Source: Agrococcus jejuensis
GTDB taxonomy: Bacteria > Actinomycetota > Actinomycetes > Actinomycetales > Microbacteriaceae
Assembly: GCF_007679035.1 (NCBI RefSeq)
Contig: NZ_VEFR01000003.1
Location: 310,001-374,000, forward strand
DNA length: 64,000 nucleotides
Direction: 5' to 3'
Part shown: piece after piece, positions 45,775-54,992 of the stretch
How positions within the stretch are numbered: the first letter of the stretch is position 1
Layout: each line of letters starts with the position of its first letter
Program-made: the position numbers and the translations under genes
The notes under the pieces: model-generated
Database searches by the model: none
What the model was told of the DNA's origin: nothing
Seen by the model: the letters and a program-made list of their open reading frames with translations, nothing else

Positions 45775-47133
45775 ATGACGCTGCAGCACGCCCCCGCCCC
45801 CACCACCCCGCACGGCGGCCCGTCGCTGCCGCAGGAGCGTCGCCTCGTCACCGCGATCCCCGGTCCCGCATCCCAGGCGCTCATGGCGCGCAAGTCGGAC
45901 GCCGTCGCACGCGGCGTCGGCATGACGATGCCCGTCTTCGTCGCTGCCGCCGGCGGCGGCGTGCTCGTGGACGTCGACGGCAACTCGCTCATCGACCTCG
46001 GCTCGGGCATCGCGGTCACCTCGGTCGGCAACGCCGACCCCGGCGTGGTGGCGGCCGCATCCGCGCAGCTCGAGCAGTTCACGCACACGTGCTTCACCGT
46101 CACGGGCTACGAGGGCTACGTCGAGGTCGCCGAGGCGCTCAACCGCCTGACGCCCGGCGACTTCGCCAAGCGCACCGCACTGTTCAACTCGGGCGCGGAG
46201 GCCGTCGAGAACGCCGTGAAGATCGCCCGCTCGGCCACGCGCCGCTCGACGATCGTCGCCTTCGACCACGCGTACCACGGCCGCACGAGCCTCACGATGG
46301 CCCTCACGGCCAAGTCGATGCCGTACAAGCGCGGCTTCGGCCCGTTCGGCGCCGAGGTGCACCGCGCGCCCATGTCGTACCCGTTCCGCGACGGGCTCTC
46401 GGGCGCCGAGGCCGCCCGCATCGCGATCGAGCGGATCGAGCGCCAGGTCGAGACCGACGAGATCGCCGCCGTCATCATCGAGCCCATCCAGGGCGAGGGC
46501 GGCTTCGTCGTGCCCGCCGAGGGCTTCCTGCCGGCGCTCGCCGACTGGGCGCGTGCGCACGGGATCGTCGTGATCGCCGACGAGGTGCAGACGGGCTTCG
46601 CCCGCACCGGTGCGATGTTCGCCTCCGAGCACTTCGGCTTCGAGCCCGACCTCGTCGTCACCGCCAAGGGCCTCGCGGGCGGGCTGCCGCTCTCTGCCGT
46701 GACCGGGCGTGCCGAGATCATGGATGCCGCGCACGCCGGCGGGCTCGGCGGCACGTACGGCGGCAATCCCGTCGCCTGCGCCGCGGCGCTCGCGGCCATC
46801 GCCGCCTTCGAGGACGGCCTCGTCGACCGCGCCCGCGAGATCGAGGCCATCGCCCTCGAGCGCCTGCACGCGGCGCAGGCCGGCGACCCTCGCATCGGCG
46901 ACGTGCGCGGACGCGGCGCCATGCTCGCCATCGAGCTCGTCGACGCCGCCACCGGCCGCCCCGACGCCGACCTCACGAGGCGCGTCGCCGCCGCCGTGCA
47001 CGCGCAGGGCGTCGTGCTGCTGACGTGCGGCACCGACGGCAACGTCGTGCGCCTCCTGCCGCCGCTCGCCATCGGCGACGATCTGCTGCGCGAGGCGCTC
47101 GACATCCTGTGCGCGGCCATCGCGAACGCCTGA
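45775..47133 (+). CDS. gabT: 4-aminobutyrate aminotransferase
   Basis: PLP enzyme that moves the amino group of GABA to 2-oxoglutarate, giving succinate semialdehyde. The 452-residue class III aminotransferase has LFNSGAEAVENAVKIAR, HAYHGRTSLTMALTAKSMPY, IIEPIQGEGGFVVPAEGFLP and the PLP Lys in VTAKGLAGGLPLSAVTGRAE. ATG at 45775 has ACAGGAG 5 bases upstream and is preferred to an in-frame ATG at 45694 that lies inside the operator region. The product feeds GabD, 51 bases downstream in the same direction. Confidence 0.94.
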   Translation: MTLQHAPAPTTPHGGPSLPQERRLVTAIPGPASQALMARKSDAVARGVGMTMPVFVAAAGGGVLVDVDGNSLIDLGSGIAVTSVGNADPGVVAAASAQLEQFTHTCFTVTGYEGYVEVAEALNRLTPGDFAKRTALFNSGAEAVENAVKIARSATRRSTIVAFDHAYHGRTSLTMALTAKSMPYKRGFGPFGAEVHRAPMSYPFRDGLSGAEAARIAIERIERQVETDEIAAVIIEPIQGEGGFVVPAEGFLPALADWARAHGIVVIADEVQTGFARTGAMFASEHFGFEPDLVVTAKGLAGGLPLSAVTGRAEIMDAAHAGGLGGTYGGNPVACAAALAAIAAFEDGLVDRAREIEAIALERLHAAQAGDPRIGDVRGRGAMLAIELVDAATGRPDADLTRRVAAAVHAQGVVLLTCGTDGNVVRLLPPLAIGDDLLREALDILCAAIANA

Positions 47134-47184
47134 GCCGCACCCATCCATCCGCATAGGCTGAAGACAGATCTGCGAAGGAGCATC

Positions 47185-48654
47185 ATGACGCACCACGACG
47201 AGACCGCGCTGCTCGAGGGCGTGCACGGCGCGCTGTACATCGACGGCGAGTGGGTCGCCGGCGAGGACGGCACGATCGACGTGACCGACCCGTCGACGGG
47301 CGAGACCATCAAGACGATCGCGAACGGCTCGGTCGCCGACGGCGTGCGCGCGCTCGACGCCGCCGTCGCCGCGCAGGACGACTGGGCCCGCACGCCCGCC
47401 CGCGTGCGCGGCGAGATCCTGCGGAAGGCGTGGGAGCTGCTGCAGGAGCGCAAGGAGGACTTCGCGCTGCTCATGACGCTCGAGATGGGCAAGCCGCTCG
47501 CCGAGGCGCGCGGCGAGGTCGCCTACGGCGGCGAGTTCCTGCGCTGGTTCTCGGAGGAGGCGGTGCGCATCGGCGGTCGCTACGCGCAGAACCCCGAGGG
47601 CACCGGGCAGATGATCGTCACGCACCGCCCCGTGGGCCCGTGCTACCTCATCACCCCGTGGAACTTCCCGCTCGCGATGGCGACGCGCAAGATCGCCCCC
47701 GCGATCGCCGCGGGCTGCACGGCCGTCGTGAAGCCCGCCACGCTCACGCCGCTCACGACGCTCGCGTTCGCGCAGCTGCTCGAGGACGCCGGCCTGCCCA
47801 AGGGCGTCATCAACGTCGTCACGACGAGGAGCACCGGCGCGCTCACCGACCGCATCATGGCCGACGACCGCCTGCGCAAGGTCTCGTTCACGGGGTCGAC
47901 CCCGGTGGGCGTCGGCCTGCTGAAGCAGGCTGCCGACAACGTGCTCAAGGCATCCATGGAGCTCGGCGGCAACGCCCCGTTCGTCGTGTTCGAGGATGCC
48001 GACCTCGACAAGGCCGTCGAGGGCGCGATGCTCGCGAAGTTCCGCAACATCGGCCAGGCGTGCACCGCCGCGAACCGCTTCATCGTGCACGAGTCGATCG
48101 CCGATGAGTTCTCGGCCCGCATCACCGCGAAGGTCCAGGCCATGAAGGTCGGCCGCGGCACCGAGGACGGCGTGCAGATCGGCCCGCTCGTCGAGCCGAA
48201 GGCCGTCGCGAACGCCGTGCGCCTCGTCGACGAGGCCGTCGCGGCCGGCGCCGTCGTCACGACGGGCGGCAAGGCCATCGAGGGCGCCGGCTCGTTCTTC
48301 GAGCCGACGGTCATCGACCGCGTCTCGGCGGACATGTCGGTGTCGGTCGAGGAGATCTTCGGGCCCGTCGTCGGCATCCAGCGCTTCTCGACCGAGGCCG
48401 AGGCGGTGTCGCTCGCGAACGCGACCGAGTACGGGCTCGTCGGCTACGTGTTCACGCAGGACGCGGCGCGCGGTCAGCGCATGATCGACCTGATCGACAC
48501 GGGCATGATGGGCCTCAACGTGGGCGTCGTGTCGAACGCGGCCGGTCCGTTCGGCGGCGTGAAGCAGTCGGGCCTCGGGCGCGAGGGCGGGGCCGAGGGC
48601 ATCTACGAGTACCTCGAGACGAAGTACACGCTCATGCCCAACCCCTACGCCTGA
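47185..48654 (+). CDS. gabD: Succinate-semialdehyde dehydrogenase
   Basis: Oxidises succinate semialdehyde to succinate with NAD(P), completing GABA degradation into the TCA cycle. The 489-residue ALDH has the substrate-entry motif TPWNFPLAMATRKIAPAIAAG, the cofactor motif FTGSTPVGVGLL, the catalytic Glu in SMELGGNAPFVVFEDADLD and the catalytic Cys in FRNIGQACTAANRFIVH. GVKQSGLGREGG closes the family pattern. ATG at 47185 has GAAGGAG 5 bases upstream. A TAGGCT hexamer near 47153 may give it extra transcription beyond read-through from gabT. Confidence 0.95.
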   Translation: MTHHDETALLEGVHGALYIDGEWVAGEDGTIDVTDPSTGETIKTIANGSVADGVRALDAAVAAQDDWARTPARVRGEILRKAWELLQERKEDFALLMTLEMGKPLAEARGEVAYGGEFLRWFSEEAVRIGGRYAQNPEGTGQMIVTHRPVGPCYLITPWNFPLAMATRKIAPAIAAGCTAVVKPATLTPLTTLAFAQLLEDAGLPKGVINVVTTRSTGALTDRIMADDRLRKVSFTGSTPVGVGLLKQAADNVLKASMELGGNAPFVVFEDADLDKAVEGAMLAKFRNIGQACTAANRFIVHESIADEFSARITAKVQAMKVGRGTEDGVQIGPLVEPKAVANAVRLVDEAVAAGAVVTTGGKAIEGAGSFFEPTVIDRVSADMSVSVEEIFGPVVGIQRFSTEAEAVSLANATEYGLVGYVFTQDAARGQRMIDLIDTGMMGLNVGVVSNAAGPFGGVKQSGLGREGGAEGIYEYLETKYTLMPNPYA

Positions 48655-48658
48655 TCCG

Positions 48659-49486
48659 ATGCGCGTCGACGACCTGCATCCGGAGGTCGTCGACGCCGTC
48701 GCCGCCTACCTGCGGGCTGCCGACCGGCTGCTGCCGGGTCGCGTCGTCGCGTGCGCGATCGCGGGATCCGTGGCGCTCGGCGCCTACCGCCCCGGTCGCA
48801 GCGACGTCGACCTGCTCGTCGTGCTCGGCGGCGGGTCGGTGCGCCGGGCCGACATGCGCGCGCTCCGCAGGCTGCACCGCTCGCAGCTGCCGCGCCTGGC
48901 CGCCCGCGTCGTGCGCAGGCAGGGCCTGGCGTCGACGTGCGACGCGTCGTTCGTGCACGTGAGCGAGCTCACGCGTCCCGTCACCGCGATCCGTCCGATC
49001 GCCTCGCACACGGGCGAGCGGTTCGCGGTCGGGGAGGCGTTCGACGTGAACCCGGTCATGTGGCGGGAGCTCGTCGGCGGCGGCGTCGTCGTGCGCGGCG
49101 CACCGATCGCCACGTGGGGCCTCGACCCCGAGCCCGACCGGCTCGTCGCATGGAATCGCGCCAACCTCGACGGCTACTGGCGCTCGGTGCGCGACCGGGC
49201 GGCGCGCCGTGCCGCGCCCATGACGGCGTCCGCCGTCGCATGGTGCGCGCTGGGGCCCGCTCGGCTTGACGCGACGATCGTCACGAGCCGCATCCTCTCG
49301 AAGGACCAGGCGGGCGTCGTGGCCCTCGCGCGCTTCGCGGAGGCCGCAGGCATCGTCGACGTCGCGCTGGCGCACCTGCGCGGCGATCCCATCCCCGAGC
49401 AGCCGCCGCGCGCCGAGTGGCGCCGCCGCACCGTCGCGCTCATGTCGGCGATCCTCGACGCCTCCGCGGAGCCCTCCGACACGTGA
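48659..49486 (+). CDS. AadA-like nucleotidyltransferase
   Basis: A 275-residue protein with the nucleotidyltransferase motif GSVALGAYRPGRSDVDLLVV (GS, then D-x-D at about residues 36-55) and a C-terminal helical domain like that of DUF4111 in AadA-type aminoglycoside adenylyltransferases (TSRILSKDQAGVVALARF). A third catalytic acid may be in SFVHVSELT. Aminoglycoside modification is possible but unproven; many such chromosomal genes have other or no known substrates. It begins 5 bases after the gabD stop without its own ribosome site, so it may be co-transcribed. Confidence 0.82.
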   Translation: MRVDDLHPEVVDAVAAYLRAADRLLPGRVVACAIAGSVALGAYRPGRSDVDLLVVLGGGSVRRADMRALRRLHRSQLPRLAARVVRRQGLASTCDASFVHVSELTRPVTAIRPIASHTGERFAVGEAFDVNPVMWRELVGGGVVVRGAPIATWGLDPEPDRLVAWNRANLDGYWRSVRDRAARRAAPMTASAVAWCALGPARLDATIVTSRILSKDQAGVVALARFAEAAGIVDVALAHLRGDPIPEQPPRAEWRRRTVALMSAILDASAEPSDT

Positions 49487-49511
49487 CCGTGCGGGCGCCG
49501 GGCGGCGTCGC

Positions 49512-51350
49512 TCAGGCTGCGTCGGCAGGTACGAGCAGCTGGTGCTGCGCCAGCTCGCGGTAGAGCGGGCTGGAGGCGAGCAGCTCGGCGTGCGTGCCCG
49601 TGGCGGCGACGCGGCCCTGGTCGAGCACGACGATCTGGTCGGCCCCGACGACCGTCGACAGGCGATGCGCGATCACGAGCAGCGTGCGGCCGGTCGCGAC
49701 CTCGTCGATCGCACCCTGCAGCTGCGCCTCGTTGCGGCCGTCGAGGCTCGACGTCGACTCGTCGAGCAGCAGCAGCGCGGGTGCCGACAGCAGCGCGCGG
49801 GCGATCGCGAGCCGCTGGCGCTCGCCGCCCGACAGGCGCACGCCGCGCTCGCCGACGACCGCATCCAGCCCCTCGGGCGAGCGGTCGACGACCTCGCGCA
49901 GGTTCACGCGCCCCAGCACGTCGAGCAGGCGCTCGTCGGTCGCGTCGGGCGAGGCGAGCAGCAGGTTGTCGCGGATGGTGCCGGCCAGCACGGGCGCATC
50001 CTGCTCGACGTAGCCGATGCCGGCGCGCAGCGCGCGGCGCTCGACCGAGCGGGCATCGCGACCGGCGATCACGATGCGCCCGGCCGTGGGGTCGTAGAAG
50101 CGCTCCACGAGCGCGAAGAGCGTCGACTTGCCTGCACCCGACGGGCCCACGATCGCCGTGCGCGTGCCGGGCGCGACCGTGAACGACACGTCCTGCAGCA
50201 CGATCGGCGACTCGAGGGGCGCATCCTCGTCGGCATCCGTCCCCTCGACCTCGCGGCGCGACCGCACGACCGACTCGGGATAGCGGAACGACACGCCCTC
50301 GAAGGCGACGGCGTCGCCCGTGGGCGTCTCGTCGACGGCGATGTCGCCGGCGTCCTCGGGCGCGAGGCGCACGATCTCCTGGATGCGGCCGAGGGCGCCG
50401 AGCGCCGTCGACACGGCCGTGACGGCGCCGATCATCTGGCCCAGCGGGAAGATCATGTATGACAGGAACATCAGGAAGCCCACGAGCGATGCGATCGGCA
50501 GCTCGCCCGTCGCCACGCGCAGGCCGCCGACGCCGATGACGACGAGGAACGCGACCTGCACGGCGACGCCGGCGATCGGCACGACGAGCGCCGAGATGCG
50601 CGCGACGCGCACGCCGGCGCCGAACGCGGCCTCGCTGCGCTCGCCGACGACGGCGATCTCGCGGTCGGTCGCGTTCGAGGCGCGCACCGTGCGGACGGCG
50701 GAGATCGCGCGCTCGAGCGCGCTCGTGAGGTGGCCGACCTGCTCCTGGGCCTGCCGCGTCGCGCGCGTGAGCATCGGCATGACGACGAGCACCGCCGCGA
50801 ACGCCACGACGACGACGAGCAGCGTGAGGCCGAAGAGCGCCGGGTCGATCACGAGCATCGCCACGATGGCGCCGACGAACGTCAGCAGTCCGCCGACCGA
50901 CTCCACGAGGCCCTGCGTCAGCACGGCTCGCAGCAGCGTGGTGTCGGACCCGACGCGCGAGACGAGGTCGCCCGTGCGGCGCTGGTCGAACTCCGCGATG
51001 GGCAGGTGCAGCAGGCGCGCGACGAGCTGCGTGCGCGTGCGCAGCACGACGTGCTCGCCGAGGATCTGCAGCAGGAAGTGCTGGAAGCCGCCGAGCGCGG
51101 CGTCGACGAGCACGAGCGTCACGAGCACCCACGGCAGCCAGGTCAGCGGCTCGGAGTCCTGCACGGCCGTGATGATCTGCTGCACGAGCAGCGGCTGCAC
51201 GAGGCTCGTGACGGCGCCGAGCACCGACAGCACGAGCGCCCCGGCCAGCAGTCCCCGCTTGGGGAAGAGGTAGGGGAGGAGCTCGCGGACGGAGGCCTTC
51301 GGGCCGTCGTCGTCCTTGGCTCGGCGCAGGAATCCTCGTCGCTCGCTCAT
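49512..51350 (-). CDS. ABC exporter, fused permease and ATPase (MsbA-like)
   Basis: A half-transporter of 612 residues that probably works as a homodimer. The ABC_membrane domain (about 20-310) has six TM helices, with FDQRRTGDLVSRVGSDTTLL as coupling loop. The ATPase domain (about 350-600) has Walker A VGPSGAGKSTLFALVERFYD, Q-loop GYVEQDAPVLAGTI, signature RLSGGERQRLAIARALL and Walker B LLLDESTSSLDGRNEA with His switch VIAHRLSTVV. ATG at 51350 lies 10 bases after GGGAGGA; ATG at 51356 is closer (4 bases). A long acidic insert before the ATPase domain (about 365-385) is unusual. The substrate is unknown. Confidence 0.94.
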   Translation of the reverse strand: MSERRGFLRRAKDDDGPKASVRELLPYLFPKRGLLAGALVLSVLGAVTSLVQPLLVQQIITAVQDSEPLTWLPWVLVTLVLVDAALGGFQHFLLQILGEHVVLRTRTQLVARLLHLPIAEFDQRRTGDLVSRVGSDTTLLRAVLTQGLVESVGGLLTFVGAIVAMLVIDPALFGLTLLVVVVAFAAVLVVMPMLTRATRQAQEQVGHLTSALERAISAVRTVRASNATDREIAVVGERSEAAFGAGVRVARISALVVPIAGVAVQVAFLVVIGVGGLRVATGELPIASLVGFLMFLSYMIFPLGQMIGAVTAVSTALGALGRIQEIVRLAPEDAGDIAVDETPTGDAVAFEGVSFRYPESVVRSRREVEGTDADEDAPLESPIVLQDVSFTVAPGTRTAIVGPSGAGKSTLFALVERFYDPTAGRIVIAGRDARSVERRALRAGIGYVEQDAPVLAGTIRDNLLLASPDATDERLLDVLGRVNLREVVDRSPEGLDAVVGERGVRLSGGERQRLAIARALLSAPALLLLDESTSSLDGRNEAQLQGAIDEVATGRTLLVIAHRLSTVVGADQIVVLDQGRVAATGTHAELLASSPLYRELAQHQLLVPADAA

Positions 51351-51414
51351 CGGCATCCATCCTCCCACCGCGGGCACGGCCTCCGACGCAGCGTGCGCTG
51401 TCGGAGGCCGGGGC

Positions 51415-51420
51415 TACAGT
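51415..51420 (+). promoter_or_regulatory. -10-like hexamer TACAGT for the ABC-2 operon
   Basis: TACAGT ends 8 bases before the GTG at 51429, consistent with a leaderless start of the three-gene transporter operon. Confidence 0.4.
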
Positions 51421-51428
51421 GAGTGCTC

Positions 51429-52352
51429 GTGCCCGCCGTCATCTCCGCCAGAGGACTCGTCAAGCGCTACGGCGACTTCACCGCCGTCGATCGTCTCGAC
51501 TTCGACATCGAGCAGGGGGAGTCGTTCGGCTTCCTCGGCCCCAACGGCGCAGGCAAGTCCACGACGATGCGCATGATCTCGGCGGTCTCGACGCGCACCG
51601 ACGGCACGCTCGACGTGCTCGGGCTCGACACGAACGACCACGGGCCCGAGATCCGCGCCCAGCTGGGCGTCGTGCCGCAGGCCGACACCCTCGACACCGA
51701 GCTGCGGGCGCGCGAGAACCTCGTCGTCTACGGCCGCTACTTCGGCCTGCCCCGAGCGGTGGTGCAGCAGCGCGCTGACGAGCTGCTCGCGTTCGCGCAG
51801 CTCGAGGAGAAGGCGAAGGCGCGCGTCGACGACCTCTCCGGCGGCATGAAGCGACGCCTCACGATCGCGCGCGGCCTCATGAACGAGCCGCGCATCCTGC
51901 TGCTCGACGAGCCCACGACGGGCCTCGACCCGCAGGCGCGCCACATCCTGTGGGACCGCCTCTTCCGCCTCAAGGAGCGCGGCACGACGCTCGTGCTCAC
52001 GACGCACTTCATGGACGAGGCCGAGCAGCTGTGCGATCGCCTCGTCGTCGTCGACCACGGCCGCATCGTCGCCGAGGGCAGCCCCGCGTCGCTCATCCGC
52101 GAGCACTCGTCGCGCGAGGTGCTCGAGGTGCGCTTCGGCTCGAGCCGCAACGAGGAGGCAGCCGCCGCGATCCAGGGCATCGGCGACCGCCTCGAGGTGC
52201 TGCCCGACCGCATCCTCGTGTACGCGCACGACGGCGACGCCGCGCTGCAGGCCATCCACGCGAAGGAGCTGCGGCCCATCACGAGCCTCGTGCGACGCTC
52301 GAGCCTCGAGGACGTGTTCCTCAGGCTCACCGGCCGGACGCTCATCGAATGA
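51429..52352 (+). CDS. ABC-2 exporter ATPase (DrrA-like)
   Basis: A 307-residue ATPase of the drug/lipid export type. Walker A is GFLGPNGAGKSTTMRMI, the Q-loop is in LGVVPQADTLDTELRARENL, the signature is DDLSGGMKRRLTIARGL, and Walker B is ILLLDEPTTGLDPQARH with the His switch LTTHFMDEAEQ. A C-terminal DUF4162-like part (about 230-300) follows. GTG at 51429 fits the -10 box; an in-frame GTG at 51423 is too close to it. Its stop overlaps the next gene (ATGA). Confidence 0.95.
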   Translation: MPAVISARGLVKRYGDFTAVDRLDFDIEQGESFGFLGPNGAGKSTTMRMISAVSTRTDGTLDVLGLDTNDHGPEIRAQLGVVPQADTLDTELRARENLVVYGRYFGLPRAVVQQRADELLAFAQLEEKAKARVDDLSGGMKRRLTIARGLMNEPRILLLDEPTTGLDPQARHILWDRLFRLKERGTTLVLTTHFMDEAEQLCDRLVVVDHGRIVAEGSPASLIREHSSREVLEVRFGSSRNEEAAAAIQGIGDRLEVLPDRILVYAHDGDAALQAIHAKELRPITSLVRRSSLEDVFLRLTGRTLIE

Positions 52353-53197
52353 GCGCCTCGACCGTGCGCCAGCCCGACCAGGTCGCGGTCGGCGTCGCCG
52401 CCGCGCGCCGCACCCGCCGACTCGGCTGGTGGTACGTGGCGGAGCAGCGCATCCGCGCGATGCGCGCGTACGTGGGCACGTGGATCGGGCTCGGCCTCGC
52501 CTCCCCGTTCCTCTACGTCGCGGGACTCGGGTTCGGCCTCGCGATCGTCGTGAACGACGCGCAGGGCGGCCGGGACGTCGGCGGCGCCGACTTCCTGCTG
52601 TTCCTCGCGCCGGCGCTCGTGCTCGGGTCGGCGATGCAGACGGCGGCGCAGGAGTCGACGTACGGCATCTTCGGCGGCTTCAAGTGGGTGCCGATCTTCC
52701 TCGCGATGCGCTCGAGCCCCGTGAGCCCGGCGCAGATGGTCATCGGCTACACGGTCGGCACCCTCGTGCGCGTCATCCCGCTGTCGATCGTCTACGTCGT
52801 CGCGATCTGGCTGCTCGGCGTCACCGACTCCCCGCGAGCGCTGTGGCTCGTGCCCATCGCATGGATGCTCGTGCTCGCCGTCGCCCTGCCCGTCTCCGCG
52901 TGGGCGGCGCACCAGGAGCAGGACCGCGGCCAGCTGAACTTCATCGACCGCTTCGTGACGCTGCCGCTCATGCTCTTCTCGGGCACCTACTTCCCGCTCG
53001 AGACGCTGCCGATCCTCCTGCAGTGGATCGGGTGGATCTCGCCGCTGTGGCACGCGGTCGACCTCGGCCGATGGGCGCTGTACGGCGCGCCGGTCGCGGG
53101 CTGGCTGCTCGCCGTGCACGTCGCGGTGCTCGTGGGCTTCGCCGTGGTCGGCTTCCTGCTCGCGGTGCGGGTGTTCCGAAGGAGGCTCGACCTGTGA
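52349..53197 (+). CDS. ABC-2 type permease, first subunit
   Basis: A 282-residue membrane protein with about six TM segments and an ABC-2 (NodJ/DrrB-like) fold. A basic N-terminus (VGVAAARRTRRLGWWYVAEQ) precedes FLYVAGLGFGLAIVV, and FKWVPIFLAMRSSPVSPAQM plus MLFSGTYFPLETLP carry the family pattern. It overlaps both neighbours by 4 bases, so the ATPase and two permeases form a single complex, with the two permeases likely a heterodimer. Confidence 0.92.
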   Translation: MSASTVRQPDQVAVGVAAARRTRRLGWWYVAEQRIRAMRAYVGTWIGLGLASPFLYVAGLGFGLAIVVNDAQGGRDVGGADFLLFLAPALVLGSAMQTAAQESTYGIFGGFKWVPIFLAMRSSPVSPAQMVIGYTVGTLVRVIPLSIVYVVAIWLLGVTDSPRALWLVPIAWMLVLAVALPVSAWAAHQEQDRGQLNFIDRFVTLPLMLFSGTYFPLETLPILLQWIGWISPLWHAVDLGRWALYGAPVAGWLLAVHVAVLVGFAVVGFLLAVRVFRRRLDL

Positions 53198-54021
53198 CCG
53201 TCCACGCCTCCGAGCCGCTGCACACGCAGCGCCCCCGCGGTCCGCTGTCGGGCATCTACGCCGGCAACGCGCGCGCCGTCATCGGCCGCGGCATGCACGT
53301 GATGCGCCGCAACAACCTCACGGTCGTCGTCTCGGGCTTCTTCGAGCCGATCTTCTACCTGCTGTCGATGGGCATCGGCCTGGGCACGCTCATCGGCGTG
53401 CTCGAGTACCGCGGCGTCGAGGTGCCCTACGCCGCGTACATCGCGCCGGCGCTCATGGCGGTGTCGGCCATGAACGGCGCCGTCTTCGACTCGACCATGA
53501 ACGTCTTCTTCAAGATGCACTACGGCAAGCTCTACGACGGCATGCTCTCGACGTCGCTCGGGCCGCTCGACGTCGCGCTCGGCGAGATCTTCATGGCGCT
53601 GTTCCGAGGGTTCCTCTACGCGTGCGGCTTCATGGCCGTGACGACGATCATGGGCCTCAACCTGTCGCCCACCGCGCTGCTCGCGATCCCCGCCGCCGTG
53701 CTGATCGCCTTCGCGTTCGCGAGCCTCGGCATGGCGATCACGAGCTACATGAAGACGTTCCAGCATCTCGACTACGTGTACTTCGTGATGATGCCGATGT
53801 TCCTGCTGTCGGCGACGTTCTTCCCCATCGAGGTCTACCCGCAGGGCATCCAGTGGGTCATCATGGCGATGCCGCTGTGGCACGGCGTCGACATGATGCG
53901 GCAGCTCACGCTCGGCGTCGTCGACTGGTCGCTGGCGATCCACGTCGGCTACCTCGCGGTGATGTCGGTGCTCGGCATCGTCTTCACGACGTCGCGGCTC
54001 AAGGCGCTCTTCCTGCGCTGA
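53194..54021 (+). CDS. ABC-2 type permease, second subunit
   Basis: A 275-residue membrane protein with about six TM segments and MRRNNLTVVVSGFFEPIFYL near the N-terminus. It continues with SMGIGLGTLIGVLEYRGVEV, MKTFQHLDYVYFVMMPMFLL and FFPIEVYPQGIQWVIMAMPL, all close to the NodJ-type permeases. The GTG start (53194) overlaps the previous stop. It is paralogous to the preceding gene, which suggests duplication of an ancestral permease. Confidence 0.92.
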   Translation: MTVHASEPLHTQRPRGPLSGIYAGNARAVIGRGMHVMRRNNLTVVVSGFFEPIFYLLSMGIGLGTLIGVLEYRGVEVPYAAYIAPALMAVSAMNGAVFDSTMNVFFKMHYGKLYDGMLSTSLGPLDVALGEIFMALFRGFLYACGFMAVTTIMGLNLSPTALLAIPAAVLIAFAFASLGMAITSYMKTFQHLDYVYFVMMPMFLLSATFFPIEVYPQGIQWVIMAMPLWHGVDMMRQLTLGVVDWSLAIHVGYLAVMSVLGIVFTTSRLKALFLR

Positions 54022-54054
54022 CGCAACCCTCCGCATGCGCGATGGGGGTTCGCC

Positions 54055-54060
54055 TAGCGT
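54055..54060 (+). promoter_or_regulatory. -10-like hexamer TAGCGT for the PfkB kinase gene
   Basis: TAGCGT ends 7 bases before the ATG at 54068 with no Shine-Dalgarno site, another leaderless arrangement. Confidence 0.4.
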
Positions 54061-54067
54061 GGCGAGC

Positions 54068-54991
54068 ATGCCGAGCATCGTCGTCTTCGCCCCTGCCCCG
54101 CTGCTGTCGATCGCGATCGAGGAGCACGGCGACCAGCCCGACGTGCACATCCACGTCGGCGGCCAGGGCGTGTGGCAGGCGCGGATGCTGCGCGCGCTCG
54201 GCGCCGACGTCGCGCTCGTCGCCTCGTTCGCGGGCGAGCCGGGGCGCGTGGCCGAGCGGCTGCTCGGCGACGAGGGCATCGCGGTCGCCGACCTCGACCG
54301 CGAGGGCGTGAACCCGGTGCGCATCACCGACCGGCGGTCGGGGGAGCGCACCTCGATCGTCGAGACCGACGGCACGCCGCTCGATCGGCACGATCTCGAC
54401 GCCCTGTACTCGATGGTGCTGCGCGAGGCGGCGCACGCCGACCTCGTCATCCTGTCCGGTCCGGTCGACGACGAGACGCTCGACGCCGACGTCTACCGCC
54501 GGCTCGCGAGCGACCTCGCGGCGCTCGATCGCCGCGTGCTCGTCGACCTGGCGGGCGATCGGCTCACGGCGGCCATCGACGGCGGCGCGACGGTCGTGAA
54601 GGTGAGCCACGAGGAGCTCGTCGCCGACGGTCTCGTCGCCGACGGCGACGACGAGGCGCAGCTCGTCGTCGCGATGGAGGGCCTGCGCGAGCGCGGCGTC
54701 GACGTGGTCGCGGTGTCGCGCGCCGACGTCGGCTCGCTCGTGCTGCACGAGGGCGGGCTGCTGCGCGTCACGGCGCCGCGGCTGCAGGTCGTCGACCACA
54801 CGGGCGCCGGCGACTCGTACACGGCGGGGCTCGCGCTCGCGCTCGCCGACGGACGCAGCGTCGAGGAGGCCATCCGACTCGGCGCCGCGGCCGGCGCGAT
54901 CAACGTGACGCGGCACGGGCTCGGCACGGGCGACGCCGAGGCGATCCGCGCCGTCGCGGAGCACGTCGAGGTGGAGGTCGTCGAGCGCTGA
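54068..54991 (+). CDS. PfkB-family carbohydrate kinase (1-phosphofructokinase-like)
   Basis: A 307-residue sugar kinase of the ribokinase/PfkB family. The N-terminus (FAPAPLLSIAIEEHG) and GGQGVWQARMLRALGADVAL are close to the 1-phosphofructokinase and tagatose-kinase group. The C-terminal catalytic motif is LQVVDHTGAGDSYTAGLALA, with the DTGAGD base present as HTGAGD and the catalytic Asp retained. ATG at 54068 is supported by the -10 hexamer. No PTS gene is adjacent, so the substrate cannot be fixed. Confidence 0.85.
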   Translation: MPSIVVFAPAPLLSIAIEEHGDQPDVHIHVGGQGVWQARMLRALGADVALVASFAGEPGRVAERLLGDEGIAVADLDREGVNPVRITDRRSGERTSIVETDGTPLDRHDLDALYSMVLREAAHADLVILSGPVDDETLDADVYRRLASDLAALDRRVLVDLAGDRLTAAIDGGATVVKVSHEELVADGLVADGDDEAQLVVAMEGLRERGVDVVAVSRADVGSLVLHEGGLLRVTAPRLQVVDHTGAGDSYTAGLALALADGRSVEEAIRLGAAAGAINVTRHGLGTGDAEAIRAVAEHVEVEVVER

Positions 54992-54992
54992 G

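Noticed and set aside
44197-48090. Very long minus-strand frame continuous with the PucR-type gene
   Set aside because: Only the part from 45660 down has domains; the rest lies opposite gabT and gabD.
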